From positions 1 to 43,669 of the forward strand of contig NZ_CASFQD010000006.1 of NCBI RefSeq assembly GCF_949296715.1: DNA of 43,669 nucleotides, written 5' to 3'. The translations under genes and the position numbers were made by a program. Origin of the DNA: an uncultured Alistipes sp. GTDB lineage: Bacteria; Bacteroidota; Bacteroidia; Bacteroidales; Rikenellaceae. The notes beneath the pieces are model-generated. The model was not told the DNA's origin. It did not search any database and saw only the letters and a list, made by a program, of their open reading frames with translations. This document shows, piece after piece, positions 25,951-32,649 of this stretch. Numbering within the stretch: position 1 is the stretch's first letter; every line of letters begins with the position of its first letter.

Positions 25951-26277
25951 ATGGAACTCGAGGAGCTGCAACGGCGCGTCGACGCCTGGATTCACGAATA
26001 CGGCGTGCGCTACTTTTCGGAACTGACCAACATGGCCTGCCTCACGGAAGAGGTGGGAGAGCTGGCCCGCGTGATGGCCCGCCGCTACGGCGACCAGTCG
26101 TTCAAGGCGGGCGAGAACGCGAACCTCGCCGACGAGATGGCCGACGTGCTGTGGGTGCTCGTCTGCCTGGCCAACCAGACGGGCGTGGACCTCACGGCCG
26201 CCATGGAGGCCAACTTCGCCAAGAAGACCTCCCGCGACCGGGAGCGCCACCTGCACAATGAGAAGCTGCGCGGCTGA
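25951..26277 (+). CDS. MazG-like nucleotide pyrophosphohydrolase
   Basis: A 108-residue all-alpha pyrophosphohydrolase. The metal-binding pattern is visible as ACLTEEVGELARVM (ExxE) and NLADEMADVLWVLVCLANQ (ExxD), spaced as in MazG and iMazG proteins. Such enzymes hydrolyse NTPs or dNTPs to the monophosphate for pool cleaning; the exact nucleotide is unknown. The ATG at 25951 is preferred to the in-frame TTG at 25930 because it matches the usual N-terminus and gives family length. A weak promoter-like TAACTTG lies at 25926-25932. Cytosolic. Confidence 0.9.
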   Translation: MELEELQRRVDAWIHEYGVRYFSELTNMACLTEEVGELARVMARRYGDQSFKAGENANLADEMADVLWVLVCLANQTGVDLTAAMEANFAKKTSRDRERHLHNEKLRG

Positions 26278-26305
26278 CCGCCTGCACACATCCGCACAGA
26301 AAATT

Positions 26306-26342
26306 CCCCGTGCCGGGACCCCGAAGGGCCTCCGACACGGGG
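26306..26342 (-). terminator. Probable terminator of the blaI-M56 operon
   Basis: Outer stem CCCCGTG (26306-26312) and CACGGGG (26336-26342), with an inner GGACCC/GGG-TCC helix and a CGAA loop. On the minus strand it is followed by AATTTTCT, so it best ends minus-strand transcripts from the M56 gene 112 nt away. It may also stop the plus-strand MazG-like gene. Confidence 0.5.
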
Positions 26343-26454
26343 TCCGCTTATGGTGGAAAGCGTATGGTTTGGCGCGGACGCGGCCTCCGACGGCAGGGCA
26401 GCCAAGACAGGCAGAGCAGGCCGGTCGCAACGGAAAGTCCTATCCGCGGAGGGA

Positions 26455-28278
26455 TCAGCGGCTCCGCTTCGGGGCGACCTCGGAGACGGCGATCGGCACG
26501 GCCCGCTGCACGACCGCGCGCTGCTTCTCGTCCAGTGCGTCGAGGGATTTGCCGAACCACTGGCGGGCAAGGTCGTCGCGCAGCCCGGTGTATGCCTTCG
26601 TCAAAGCCTGCTGCACACCGACATAAGCGTCATAGGACGTTTCGGGTGTCGTATCGAGCAGCACGATGCCCCGGCTGACGGCATACCGCTCCCGGCGGCC
26701 GTCGGGCAGTTCGAACTCCTGTACGCGCCGTTCGGATAGGGCGGCATCATCCGACGGATTGCGCAGGAACTCCGCGACACGGGCCGTCAGTTCCTCCGTC
26801 GAGACCGACGTTTTTCGAGCGGCAAGCCCGGCCTGCATCTCGATCCGTTCATTTACAAGCACCTGAAAACAGTTGCGCTGCGCAATCGCCAACCCGGCCC
26901 CCTTCGCCGGCTCCTCCCCGGTTCCAAACGTAGCTTCGACGACGGGAAGGACCTCGACCCTGCCGTTGTCCGCCATGTCGGGTGACGGCGGCAGCAGCCG
27001 CTCCACACCCTCCCCGTGCAGGCTGTAGCGCACGCGCAGCGTCCCGGCCTCGCGCAGCTCCGCCTTCGCATCGGAGACCGAACCCATGCGCACGGCCCCG
27101 TCCGCACGGATTTCGACAGTCAGCCGCGACCGCTCTTCGGCCGGAAGCCGGTCGCGCTTGTCGGCAATGCGCCGCACCATCTCCTCCTTCGTGCAGGGTA
27201 CGCCGTCGACCCACAGCTCCTCGCCGCTCATGCGCACCACGACGGTACAGGCATCGCCGCACGGAGCGTCGTCTGCAACCGGCGTCGCAGCGGTCGGCGC
27301 CTCCGCAGCCGGGACCGCCTGCTGCGCGACAGGGGGCTCGGCCGTCCGCACCGTAAAACTGCAAAGCATCATCATTCCGGCCACCACGGGGATGGCAGCA
27401 CCGAGACGCCACAAGGCATGGCGGTGCATTTCGAATCGTGTCATCATAAGAAATCGGTTTTTGGTGAATGAATGGTTCAACCCGCAGGTCATATCCGGAT
27501 TATAACCGAAGAGTTGATGAAAGATCACGGTTCGATAGGCCGTCAGGTCGTACCCGGCCTTCAGGACATCGGCATCGGCCTCCCACTCCTGCACCTCCTC
27601 GAGCCAGCGCCCGGCGATCCAGACGAAGGGATTGATCCAGTAGAGGCAGCGCACGACCTCAAGGGCGATCCGCTCCACGGAGTGGGCATGGCGCACGTGG
27701 CTCCGCTCGTGGCAGAGGATCATCTCGCGGCGCAGACCCGTGCACGCGGGGCTCATGAAGACGGTCCGCAGGAAGGAGAAGGGCGACGCAATGGCGGGAT
27801 GCTCGGCCAGCGTATAGCCGTCAGCGGGTGTGAGGTGCGCCCGGCGACGCAGGCGCCGGATGCGCCGCATCCGCACACCGAGCAGCCCCAGCGAAAGCAG
27901 CGCCACCGCACCATAGAGCGCCGCGACACCCCGACGCCACACGTCGGCACGATCCGCAGACGCTGCTCCGGGCGCAGCGGAGGCCTCGGCGGCCACCGTC
28001 CCGGCGGCACCGTCCGCAGGAGCGGCCACACCAGCAGCCCGGGCAGGCAAAACGGCCTCGGCGGGCGCCTCGACAAGCGGCAGCGGGTAGAAGACCGTAT
28101 CGGCAGGGTAGAGCGGGATGTTGAGCGCCGGAATCACCGCCGCAGCCACCATCGCCGCCACCAGATAGCCGCGGCAGGCCCGGTAGGGGATGCGCCGCAC
28201 GAGCAGCAGGCGGTAGAGGCCCAGCAGCAGGCCGCTGCAAAAGAGCACTTCCAGCAGATAGAGCAGGGGGGATTTCAT
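26455..28278 (-). CDS. BlaR1-like M56 membrane metallopeptidase with ExbD-like C-terminal region
   Basis: A 607-residue inner-membrane protein. Hydrophobic helices occur at about 5-26, 38-55, 118-137 and 295-315. The M56 zinc motif is H190-E-R-S-H194, with the third ligand in EWEADADVL. BlaR1-type enzymes sense an external signal and then cleave or inactivate their BlaI repressor. There is no penicillin-binding sensor here. Instead, residues about 345-440 (VVVRMSGEELWVDGVPCTKE onward) and about 530-607 resemble the periplasmic domain of ExbD/TolR proteins, as in several Bacteroidota M56 proteins. It is 43 nt downstream of the blaI-type gene, in the same operon. The signal is unknown. Confidence 0.9.
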   Translation of the reverse strand: MKSPLLYLLEVLFCSGLLLGLYRLLLVRRIPYRACRGYLVAAMVAAAVIPALNIPLYPADTVFYPLPLVEAPAEAVLPARAAGVAAPADGAAGTVAAEASAAPGAASADRADVWRRGVAALYGAVALLSLGLLGVRMRRIRRLRRRAHLTPADGYTLAEHPAIASPFSFLRTVFMSPACTGLRREMILCHERSHVRHAHSVERIALEVVRCLYWINPFVWIAGRWLEEVQEWEADADVLKAGYDLTAYRTVIFHQLFGYNPDMTCGLNHSFTKNRFLMMTRFEMHRHALWRLGAAIPVVAGMMMLCSFTVRTAEPPVAQQAVPAAEAPTAATPVADDAPCGDACTVVVRMSGEELWVDGVPCTKEEMVRRIADKRDRLPAEERSRLTVEIRADGAVRMGSVSDAKAELREAGTLRVRYSLHGEGVERLLPPSPDMADNGRVEVLPVVEATFGTGEEPAKGAGLAIAQRNCFQVLVNERIEMQAGLAARKTSVSTEELTARVAEFLRNPSDDAALSERRVQEFELPDGRRERYAVSRGIVLLDTTPETSYDAYVGVQQALTKAYTGLRDDLARQWFGKSLDALDEKQRAVVQRAVPIAVSEVAPKRSR

Positions 28279-28321
28279 GGCGACAGGGTGAAATGGTTGT
28301 CAGGGAACGGTTTTCTCTGTT

Positions 28322-28768
28322 TTATTTGGCGTGCGAGCCGCAATCGGGGCTGTCTGTCTGCTCACATTCGGTATTCGGATCGCCCGCGGCGCCGTCGCGC
28401 AGCATCTTCAGGATGGCATCGGTCTCCTCGACCGAGATGCTCTTGTGGCGCGAGAAGAACGACATGAGCCGGCTCACCGACCCGCCGAAGAAGTTGTCGA
28501 GCACGGTATCCATGTAGCGGCTCGCGTAGTCATCCTTCCCGACGAGCGGGAAGTACTCGTAGGTCTTGCCGTAGGCCTTGTGGCCCACGAAGCCCTTGCG
28601 TTCGAGGATGCGCACGATGGTCGAGACGGTGTTGTAGGCCGGCTTGGGGTCGGGCATCTCGTCGAGAATGCCGCGCACCACCGTCGCCCCCTTGGCCCAG
28701 AGCACCTGCATGATCTCCAGCTCGGCCCGTGTCAGTTCCTGCGGTCTGTTTTTAACGATTTCCACCAT
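28322..28768 (-). CDS. BlaI/MecI/CopY family transcriptional repressor
   Basis: A 148-residue winged-helix repressor. The start MVEIVKNRPQELTRAELEIM leads into QVLWAKGATVVRGILDEMPD and the recognition-helix region PAYNTVSTIVRILERKGFV. The dimerisation region with FFGGSVSRLMSFFSRHKSIS follows. In BlaI/MecI the partner protease cleaves near the dimer domain. The in-frame ATG at 28804 lies inside the predicted -7 element (28798-28805), so the ATG at 28768 is the start. Three copies of an inverted repeat overlap its promoter and leader, indicating autorepression. It is followed by its M56 partner gene. Confidence 0.94.
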   Translation of the reverse strand: MVEIVKNRPQELTRAELEIMQVLWAKGATVVRGILDEMPDPKPAYNTVSTIVRILERKGFVGHKAYGKTYEYFPLVGKDDYASRYMDTVLDNFFGGSVSRLMSFFSRHKSISVEETDAILKMLRDGAAGDPNTECEQTDSPDCGSHAK

Positions 28769-28784
28769 AACTATATATTTAGTT
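28769..28784. promoter_or_regulatory. BlaI-type operator O1
   Basis: AACTAT-ATAT-TTAGTT abuts the blaI start codon, in the predicted 5' leader (about +7 to +22). It matches the O2/O3 pattern AACTAA-N4-TTAGTT at 11 of 12 arm positions. Confidence 0.75.
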
Positions 28785-28797
28785 GATTTCCGTATGG

Positions 28798-28828
28798 CAA
28801 ACATACAACTAAATTTTTAATTATGCAA
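28798..28828 (-). promoter_or_regulatory. blaI promoter
   Basis: On the minus strand, TTG (CAA at 28826-28828), a 20-bp spacer, then TATGTTTG (28798-28805): an exact Bacteroidota match. The spacer is filled by operator O2, and the TTG overlaps O3. Confidence 0.85.
28807..28822. promoter_or_regulatory. BlaI-type operator O2, in the promoter spacer
   Basis: AACTAA-ATTT-TTAATT, one arm base off the consensus, occupies the spacer between the -33 and -7 elements of blaI. Its centre is 20 bp from O3, about two helical turns. Confidence 0.75.
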
Positions 28829-28842
28829 CTAAATTATTAGTT
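28827..28842. promoter_or_regulatory. BlaI-type operator O3, over the -33 element
   Basis: AACTAA-ATTA-TTAGTT has perfect 6-base arms and covers the TTG of the -33 element. A repressor here would exclude RNA polymerase. Confidence 0.8.
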
Positions 28843-28906
28843 AAATTGTGCGCAGCTAATATTAATTACGAAAGGGGAGAGGGACAAGACACAAAAAAAA
28901 GAGGAA

Positions 28907-28988
28907 ACAGGGCGACGACAGGGAAGCAGGAGCACCGGGCGGGGGTGGGAGGGCGGGAGAAAAGCAAAGGCCTCAAAAAAGGGAGAAC
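28907..28988. repeat. Diverged direct repeat, copy A
   Basis: Begins ACAGGGCGACGACAGGGAAG and ends in AAAAAAGGGAGAAC. It aligns with copy B 154 bp downstream, sharing CAGGGAAxCAGxAGCACCG, AAAGCAA and AAAAxGGGAGAAC. Confidence 0.55.
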
Positions 28989-29060
28989 CGGGGCGGCATA
29001 CGGGAAGCTGGGCGTCGAGGAAGAACCAGCGAAAAAGCCAGTGCGGCGAATAAAGTGAGC

Positions 29061-29141
29061 ACAGGGGCGAGGTCAGGGAAACAGAAGCACCGAAAGGGAA
29101 GGGGCAGGGCGGAAAGCAAGGAGATCGAAAAAGGGGAGAAC
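29061..29141. repeat. Diverged direct repeat, copy B
   Basis: Begins ACAGGGGCGAGGTCAGGGAA and ends in AAAAAGGGGAGAAC. It is the partner of copy A at 28907-28988, with substitutions and small gaps in the middle. Confidence 0.55.
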
Positions 29142-29394
29142 ATGGACGGCGGGGAAGACAGTTAAAAAGAAGGAGCTGGACGGCAGAGGAAAGCAAGGCT
29201 GCCCGATCGGAGCTGCAAAAGCCGCAAGAGTGAGATGCATGGATACATCCGTCACGGAAAAAACAGCCCCGGGGTCGGGTCCGCCGTCGGAACATACTCA
29301 ACACAGAGGCTGGACGTCGCGTGCAGGGGATCGCCGGAGGGCGAAAATCCAAAGCGGGAGACCTTGCCGGAAAACCATCAGTCCCAACCGCCGC

Positions 29395-30372
29395 TCACTC
29401 CGCGAAGTCAATACAGACGGCACCGTAGCGGCCCCGAGGTCCGAAGAGCTGCACGGCTTCGGCCGGCAAAATATAGTAGTAGTGCATCGGGACGCTCGCA
29501 TTCGTCGAAAAGGCATTGGACCGACACATCGCCAGCCACGCATCGACCGTCGAGAAACGACCGCCCAGGACGACCAGCGGCACCCGGTCGGGGTAGGTTT
29601 CGCCGACCACAACCGCCCGGGGAGCCGCCCCGGCAGCCGGCTGGAAGGCCCCGCCCAGCGAATCCAGCACGCAGGCGGCCCGAGCCGCGGCCTCCGCGCC
29701 ATCGGCCGGGTTCCAGATATCGAGCCGCCGCAGGGTCAGCCCCTCGATAAAGCGGAGCACGCTGCCCGGAACCGGCCTGTCGTCAAGCAGGTAGACCGCA
29801 TCCGCCGGCAGCCCGCGCCAGATGCCGCCCGGCTTCCACGACACCTGCACATACCCCTCCACACGTCGCAGCGAATCGTAATCGGCACGCAGCGAATAGG
29901 TGTTGATCCGCGACGGTTCGGTCTGCCACTCACCCGTCTGCGGATCGCGCCGCTCGCCGCCGCCCGTCCAGGTATACCCGGCCGCATTGCCCACCAGATG
30001 CGGCCGCACACCCTTGCGGCGGTTGCGCTCGGTAAAGAATTTCAGCAACCGGACCTGTTCGCGGCCCGTCGTGTCGGAGAGCCGCATGCGCCGCGTCTTG
30101 ACCTTCACGCGCCGCACGTTCCAGAGTGTCACAGCATCGTAGGCCTCCACGAAGCCCGCGCGGCGACGGTTGAGCTTGCAGGCAATGCGGCTTGAAGTAT
30201 CGGCCACAGCCGGCAGGGTGGCAACAGACACATCGGCGACCGTGTCGCGCTGCGCCCGGTCGAAGCGCAGCACCGCCTCAAGGCGTTCGGGTTCCTGCGC
30301 GAAGGTCTGACACAGGCCCGTCATCACGGCAACCAGCACAACAATAATCCGGTTCGAGGACAAGTTTTGCAT
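29395..30372 (-). CDS. Secreted protein with TonB-plug-like C-terminal motif
   Basis: I do not recognise a named family. The 325-residue protein has a signal peptide (MQNLSSNRIIVVLVAVMTGL then CQTFAQ). The basic stretch at about 85-125 (RRVKVKTRRMRLSD) gives no family hint. The C-terminus pairs PLVVLGGRF with AEAVQLFGPRGRYGAVCIDF. This resembles the plug domain of TonB-dependent receptors (PLYVxDG ... xxLYGxRGxxGVIxI). A weaker similar strand, AVYLLDDRPVPG, occurs at about 190. The promoter contains a BlaI-like operator, and the gene lies directly upstream of the blaI-M56 pair on the same strand, so a role in that system is inferred. Fold assignment needs profile or structure comparison. Confidence 0.75.
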   Translation of the reverse strand: MQNLSSNRIIVVLVAVMTGLCQTFAQEPERLEAVLRFDRAQRDTVADVSVATLPAVADTSSRIACKLNRRRAGFVEAYDAVTLWNVRRVKVKTRRMRLSDTTGREQVRLLKFFTERNRRKGVRPHLVGNAAGYTWTGGGERRDPQTGEWQTEPSRINTYSLRADYDSLRRVEGYVQVSWKPGGIWRGLPADAVYLLDDRPVPGSVLRFIEGLTLRRLDIWNPADGAEAAARAACVLDSLGGAFQPAAGAAPRAVVVGETYPDRVPLVVLGGRFSTVDAWLAMCRSNAFSTNASVPMHYYYILPAEAVQLFGPRGRYGAVCIDFAE

Positions 30373-30390
30373 GTCGTTCTAATTTTTTCG

Positions 30391-30421
30391 TAAAAATAGT
30401 ACTAAAAAATTAGATATACAA
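30391..30421 (-). promoter_or_regulatory. Promoter of the plug-like secreted protein gene
   Basis: On the minus strand, TTG (CAA at 30419-30421), a 20-bp spacer and TATTTTTA (30391-30398), one base from TAnnTTTG. The start codon is 18 nt beyond the box. Confidence 0.6.
30400..30415. promoter_or_regulatory. BlaI-like operator O4 in the promoter spacer
   Basis: TACTAA-AAAA-TTAGAT matches the arms of AACTAA-N4-TTAGTT at 10 of 12 positions. It occupies the promoter spacer exactly as O2 does at blaI. It is also part of a longer 10-bp inverted repeat (30379-30388 with 30404-30413). Confidence 0.55.
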
Positions 30422-30610
30422 CATTCCGCGCATCGGACCGTGAAAAAAGAGGGACATGGAGAGGGGGAGCAGGCGCAAAGAAAGCGAGACGCAAAGAGGA
30501 CCGGGAGCAAGAAGGTGCCGGGTGCGAGAAAGCAGGCGGGAGATAGCAGGGAAATCGAGGCACAAGAAGAATCGGGACGCAGGGAGGGAAGGGACGCCAA
30601 GTAGGCACGT
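30422..30610. other. Purine-rich intergenic spacer, no gene seen
   Basis: About 190 bp between the plug-like gene promoter and the pgm terminator. The plus strand is A/G-rich with words such as GAGGGA and AAGAAG. Frames here are low complexity. No RNA or protein gene is supported. Confidence 0.5.
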
Positions 30611-30651
30611 AAAAAAAAGCCCCGGAACCTCCTTGCGGAAGTTCCGGGGTG
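30611..30651 (-). terminator. Rho-independent terminator of pgm
   Basis: The stem CCCCGGAAC (30620-30628) pairs with GTTCCGGGG (30641-30649). On the minus strand it is followed by GC and a run of eight T. It lies 28 nt after the pgm stop. Confidence 0.9.
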
Positions 30652-30678
30652 CTTTCGGAAGCGGGGCAGCACGAACGG

Positions 30679-32421
30679 CTACTCCAGCTTGAGGTCCTTC
30701 TTGATGGCCTCGATCTTGCCGTCGAGCTCGGCGAGCACGCGGTCGTAGTCGGCCACCGAAGCCAGCGGAGCCTTCACACCGAAGTAGAACTTAATCTTCG
30801 GCTCCGTACCCGACGGACGCACCGAAACCTTCGTGCCGTCCTCGGTGAACCACTGCAGCACGTTGCTGCTGTCCTGCTCGATGGGGGTCTTGACACCCGT
30901 CTTCACGTCGGTCTGCTCGAGCGACAGGAAGTCGTTGATCATCACCACGGGCGAGCCCATGATTGTCTTGGGCGGGTTGGCGCGGAAGTCGACCATCATC
31001 TTCTGAATCAGCTCGGCACCCTCCTTGCCCTTGCGGACCACCGACACGAGGCCCTCACGGTAGAAGCCGTACTTCACGTAGAGCTCCTGCAGCCACTCGA
31101 AGAGCGTCAGGCCCATCGTATCCTTGGCCCAGGCAGCCGCCTCGGCAGCCAGCGAGCAGGCCGACACGGCATCCTTGTCGCGCACGTAATCGCCGGCCAG
31201 GTAGCCGAACGACTCCTCGCCGCCGCCGATGTACTTCGTCTTGCCCTCGTTTTCGCGGATGATCTTGGCAATGTACTTGAAGCCCGTGAGGCAGTCGTAG
31301 CACTTCACCTTGAAGAAATCGGCCACGGCATTGGCCATCTGCGACGTCACGATCGTCTTGACGACATACTGCTTGCCGTCGAGCTCGCCGCGCTCGGCCC
31401 AGCGCGTCAGCTGGTAGCTCATCAGCAGCACGAGCGTCTGGTTGCCGTTCAGCAACACGTATTCGTCCTTCTTGTTGCGCAGCGCCACACCGATGCGGTC
31501 CGAGTCGGGGTCGGTGGCCAGCACGAGGTCGGCACCCTCCTTCGCCGCAAGGTCGATGGCCATCGACATGGTCTTGCGCTCCTCGGGATTCGGCGACTCG
31601 ACCGTCGGGAAGTTGCCGTCAACAACGGCCTGCTCGGGCACGAGCTTCACGTTCGTGAAGCCGTACTTGGCCAGCGACGCCGGCACCAGGCGCACGCCCG
31701 AGCCGTGCAGCGGCGTGTAGACGATCTTCATGTCGTGGTACTTCTTCACGCTCTCGGGCGAGAGCGACAGCTCGTGCACGCGGTTGAGGTAGATCTCGTC
31801 GAACTTCTCGTCGAGGATCGTGATGTTCTCCGCATTGCGGCCCATCTGGATCATGTCGATGTCGGTGATCTTGGCCACCTCCTCGATGATGTTCTTGTCA
31901 TGCGGAGCCGTCACCTGCGAGCCGTCGGTCCAGTAGGCCTTGTAGCCGTTGTACTCCTTGGGGTTGTGCGAGGCCGTGACAACCACGCCCGAGTGGCACT
32001 TCAGCTCGCGGATCGCGAAGCTCAACTCGGGGGTCGGACGCAGTGCGTCGAAGAGGAAAACCGTAAAGCCGTTCGAGGCGAAAATATCCGCCACGCGCTC
32101 GGCGAACATGCGCGAATTGTTGCGGCTGTCGTGGCCGATCGCCACGCGGATCTGCTCGCCCGCAAAGTTCTTCTTCAGGTAGTTCGCCAGACCCTGCGTC
32201 GCGGCGCCCACCGTATAGACGTTCATGCGGTTGGAGCCCGCGCCCATGATGCCGCGCAGGCCGCCCGTACCGAATTCCAAATCCTTGTAGAAGCTCTCGA
32301 TAAGCTCCTTCATATCATTGTCCATCATGTACTTAACCTGCTTTTTCGTCTCCTCGTCGTAGTTTCCGTCGAGCCAGGCCTGAGCCTTTTTCAGAACCAT
32401 CTGTTCCAGTTCGTTTGCCAT
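30679..32421 (-). CDS. pgm: Phosphoglucomutase / phosphomannomutase family phospho-sugar mutase
   Basis: Alpha-D-phosphohexomutase of 580 residues, interconverting hexose 1- and 6-phosphates for glycan and storage metabolism. The phosphoserine loop is VVTASHNPKEYNGYKAYW. The metal-binding loop is ATDPDSDRIGVA. The sugar-binding loop is GGGEESFGYLAGDYV. The phosphate-binding loop is VSVRPSGTEPKIKFYF. The N-terminus (LEFGTGGLRGIMGAGSNRMN) is of the PgcA-type. Length is normal. Glucose versus mannose specificity cannot be settled from motifs. It has its own promoter at 32479 and a strong terminator at 30611, so it is monocistronic. Confidence 0.95.
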   Translation of the reverse strand: MANELEQMVLKKAQAWLDGNYDEETKKQVKYMMDNDMKELIESFYKDLEFGTGGLRGIMGAGSNRMNVYTVGAATQGLANYLKKNFAGEQIRVAIGHDSRNNSRMFAERVADIFASNGFTVFLFDALRPTPELSFAIRELKCHSGVVVTASHNPKEYNGYKAYWTDGSQVTAPHDKNIIEEVAKITDIDMIQMGRNAENITILDEKFDEIYLNRVHELSLSPESVKKYHDMKIVYTPLHGSGVRLVPASLAKYGFTNVKLVPEQAVVDGNFPTVESPNPEERKTMSMAIDLAAKEGADLVLATDPDSDRIGVALRNKKDEYVLLNGNQTLVLLMSYQLTRWAERGELDGKQYVVKTIVTSQMANAVADFFKVKCYDCLTGFKYIAKIIRENEGKTKYIGGGEESFGYLAGDYVRDKDAVSACSLAAEAAAWAKDTMGLTLFEWLQELYVKYGFYREGLVSVVRKGKEGAELIQKMMVDFRANPPKTIMGSPVVMINDFLSLEQTDVKTGVKTPIEQDSSNVLQWFTEDGTKVSVRPSGTEPKIKFYFGVKAPLASVADYDRVLAELDGKIEAIKKDLKLE

Positions 32422-32478
32422 AAGAATTATTGGTTTTATTTATAGGTTGATTTCAATCCGTCCCAAAAAATTTATATG

Positions 32479-32509
32479 CAAATATAAGAAATAAAATTCG
32501 ATTATTCAA
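32479..32509 (-). promoter_or_regulatory. pgm promoter
   Basis: On the minus strand, TTG (CAA at 32507-32509), a 20-bp spacer and TATATTTG (32479-32486): an exact match to the Bacteroidota consensus. The leader is about 50 nt. Confidence 0.85.
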
Positions 32510-32606
32510 TATCAACGAGTTAAAAATACCCCCCTCGGAAACCGTTATTTTTCTATATATAAAAAAAGGATAATTGCAACAGAAATTCGGAAATCTTTTT
32601 GCAAAT

Positions 32607-32615
32607 TTATTCACA
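32607..32615 (+). promoter_or_regulatory. DnaA box upstream of dnaA
   Basis: TTATTCACA fits the DnaA-box consensus TTATNCACA. It lies 35 nt upstream of the dnaA start, in an AT-rich 228-bp intergenic region. Autoregulation by DnaA is likely. I find only this one good box, so this is not presented as oriC. Confidence 0.6.
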
Positions 32616-32649
32616 ACTTTGTCACATCAAAATCGACGCAACCCTTATC

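Larger units (their letters stand above)
28843..29394. other. Intergenic region with purine-rich plus strand and a diverged duplication
   Basis: About 550 bp between blaI and the plug-like secreted protein gene. From about 28870 to 29240 the plus strand is mostly A and G. Frames across it encode low-complexity Pro/Ser/Phe/Cys-rich peptides and are rejected as genes. It contains a diverged direct repeat (28907-28988 and 29061-29141). The last 150 bp have more normal composition with no recognised signal. Confidence 0.55.

Noticed and set aside
28837..29352. A 171-codon minus-strand open frame in the purine-rich spacer
   Set aside because: Low-complexity Pro/Ser/Phe/Cys composition follows from the skewed DNA, and it overlaps operator O3.
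32422..32649. oriC next to dnaA
   Set aside because: AT-rich, but only one convincing DnaA box; the region is explained by the pgm and dnaA promoters.
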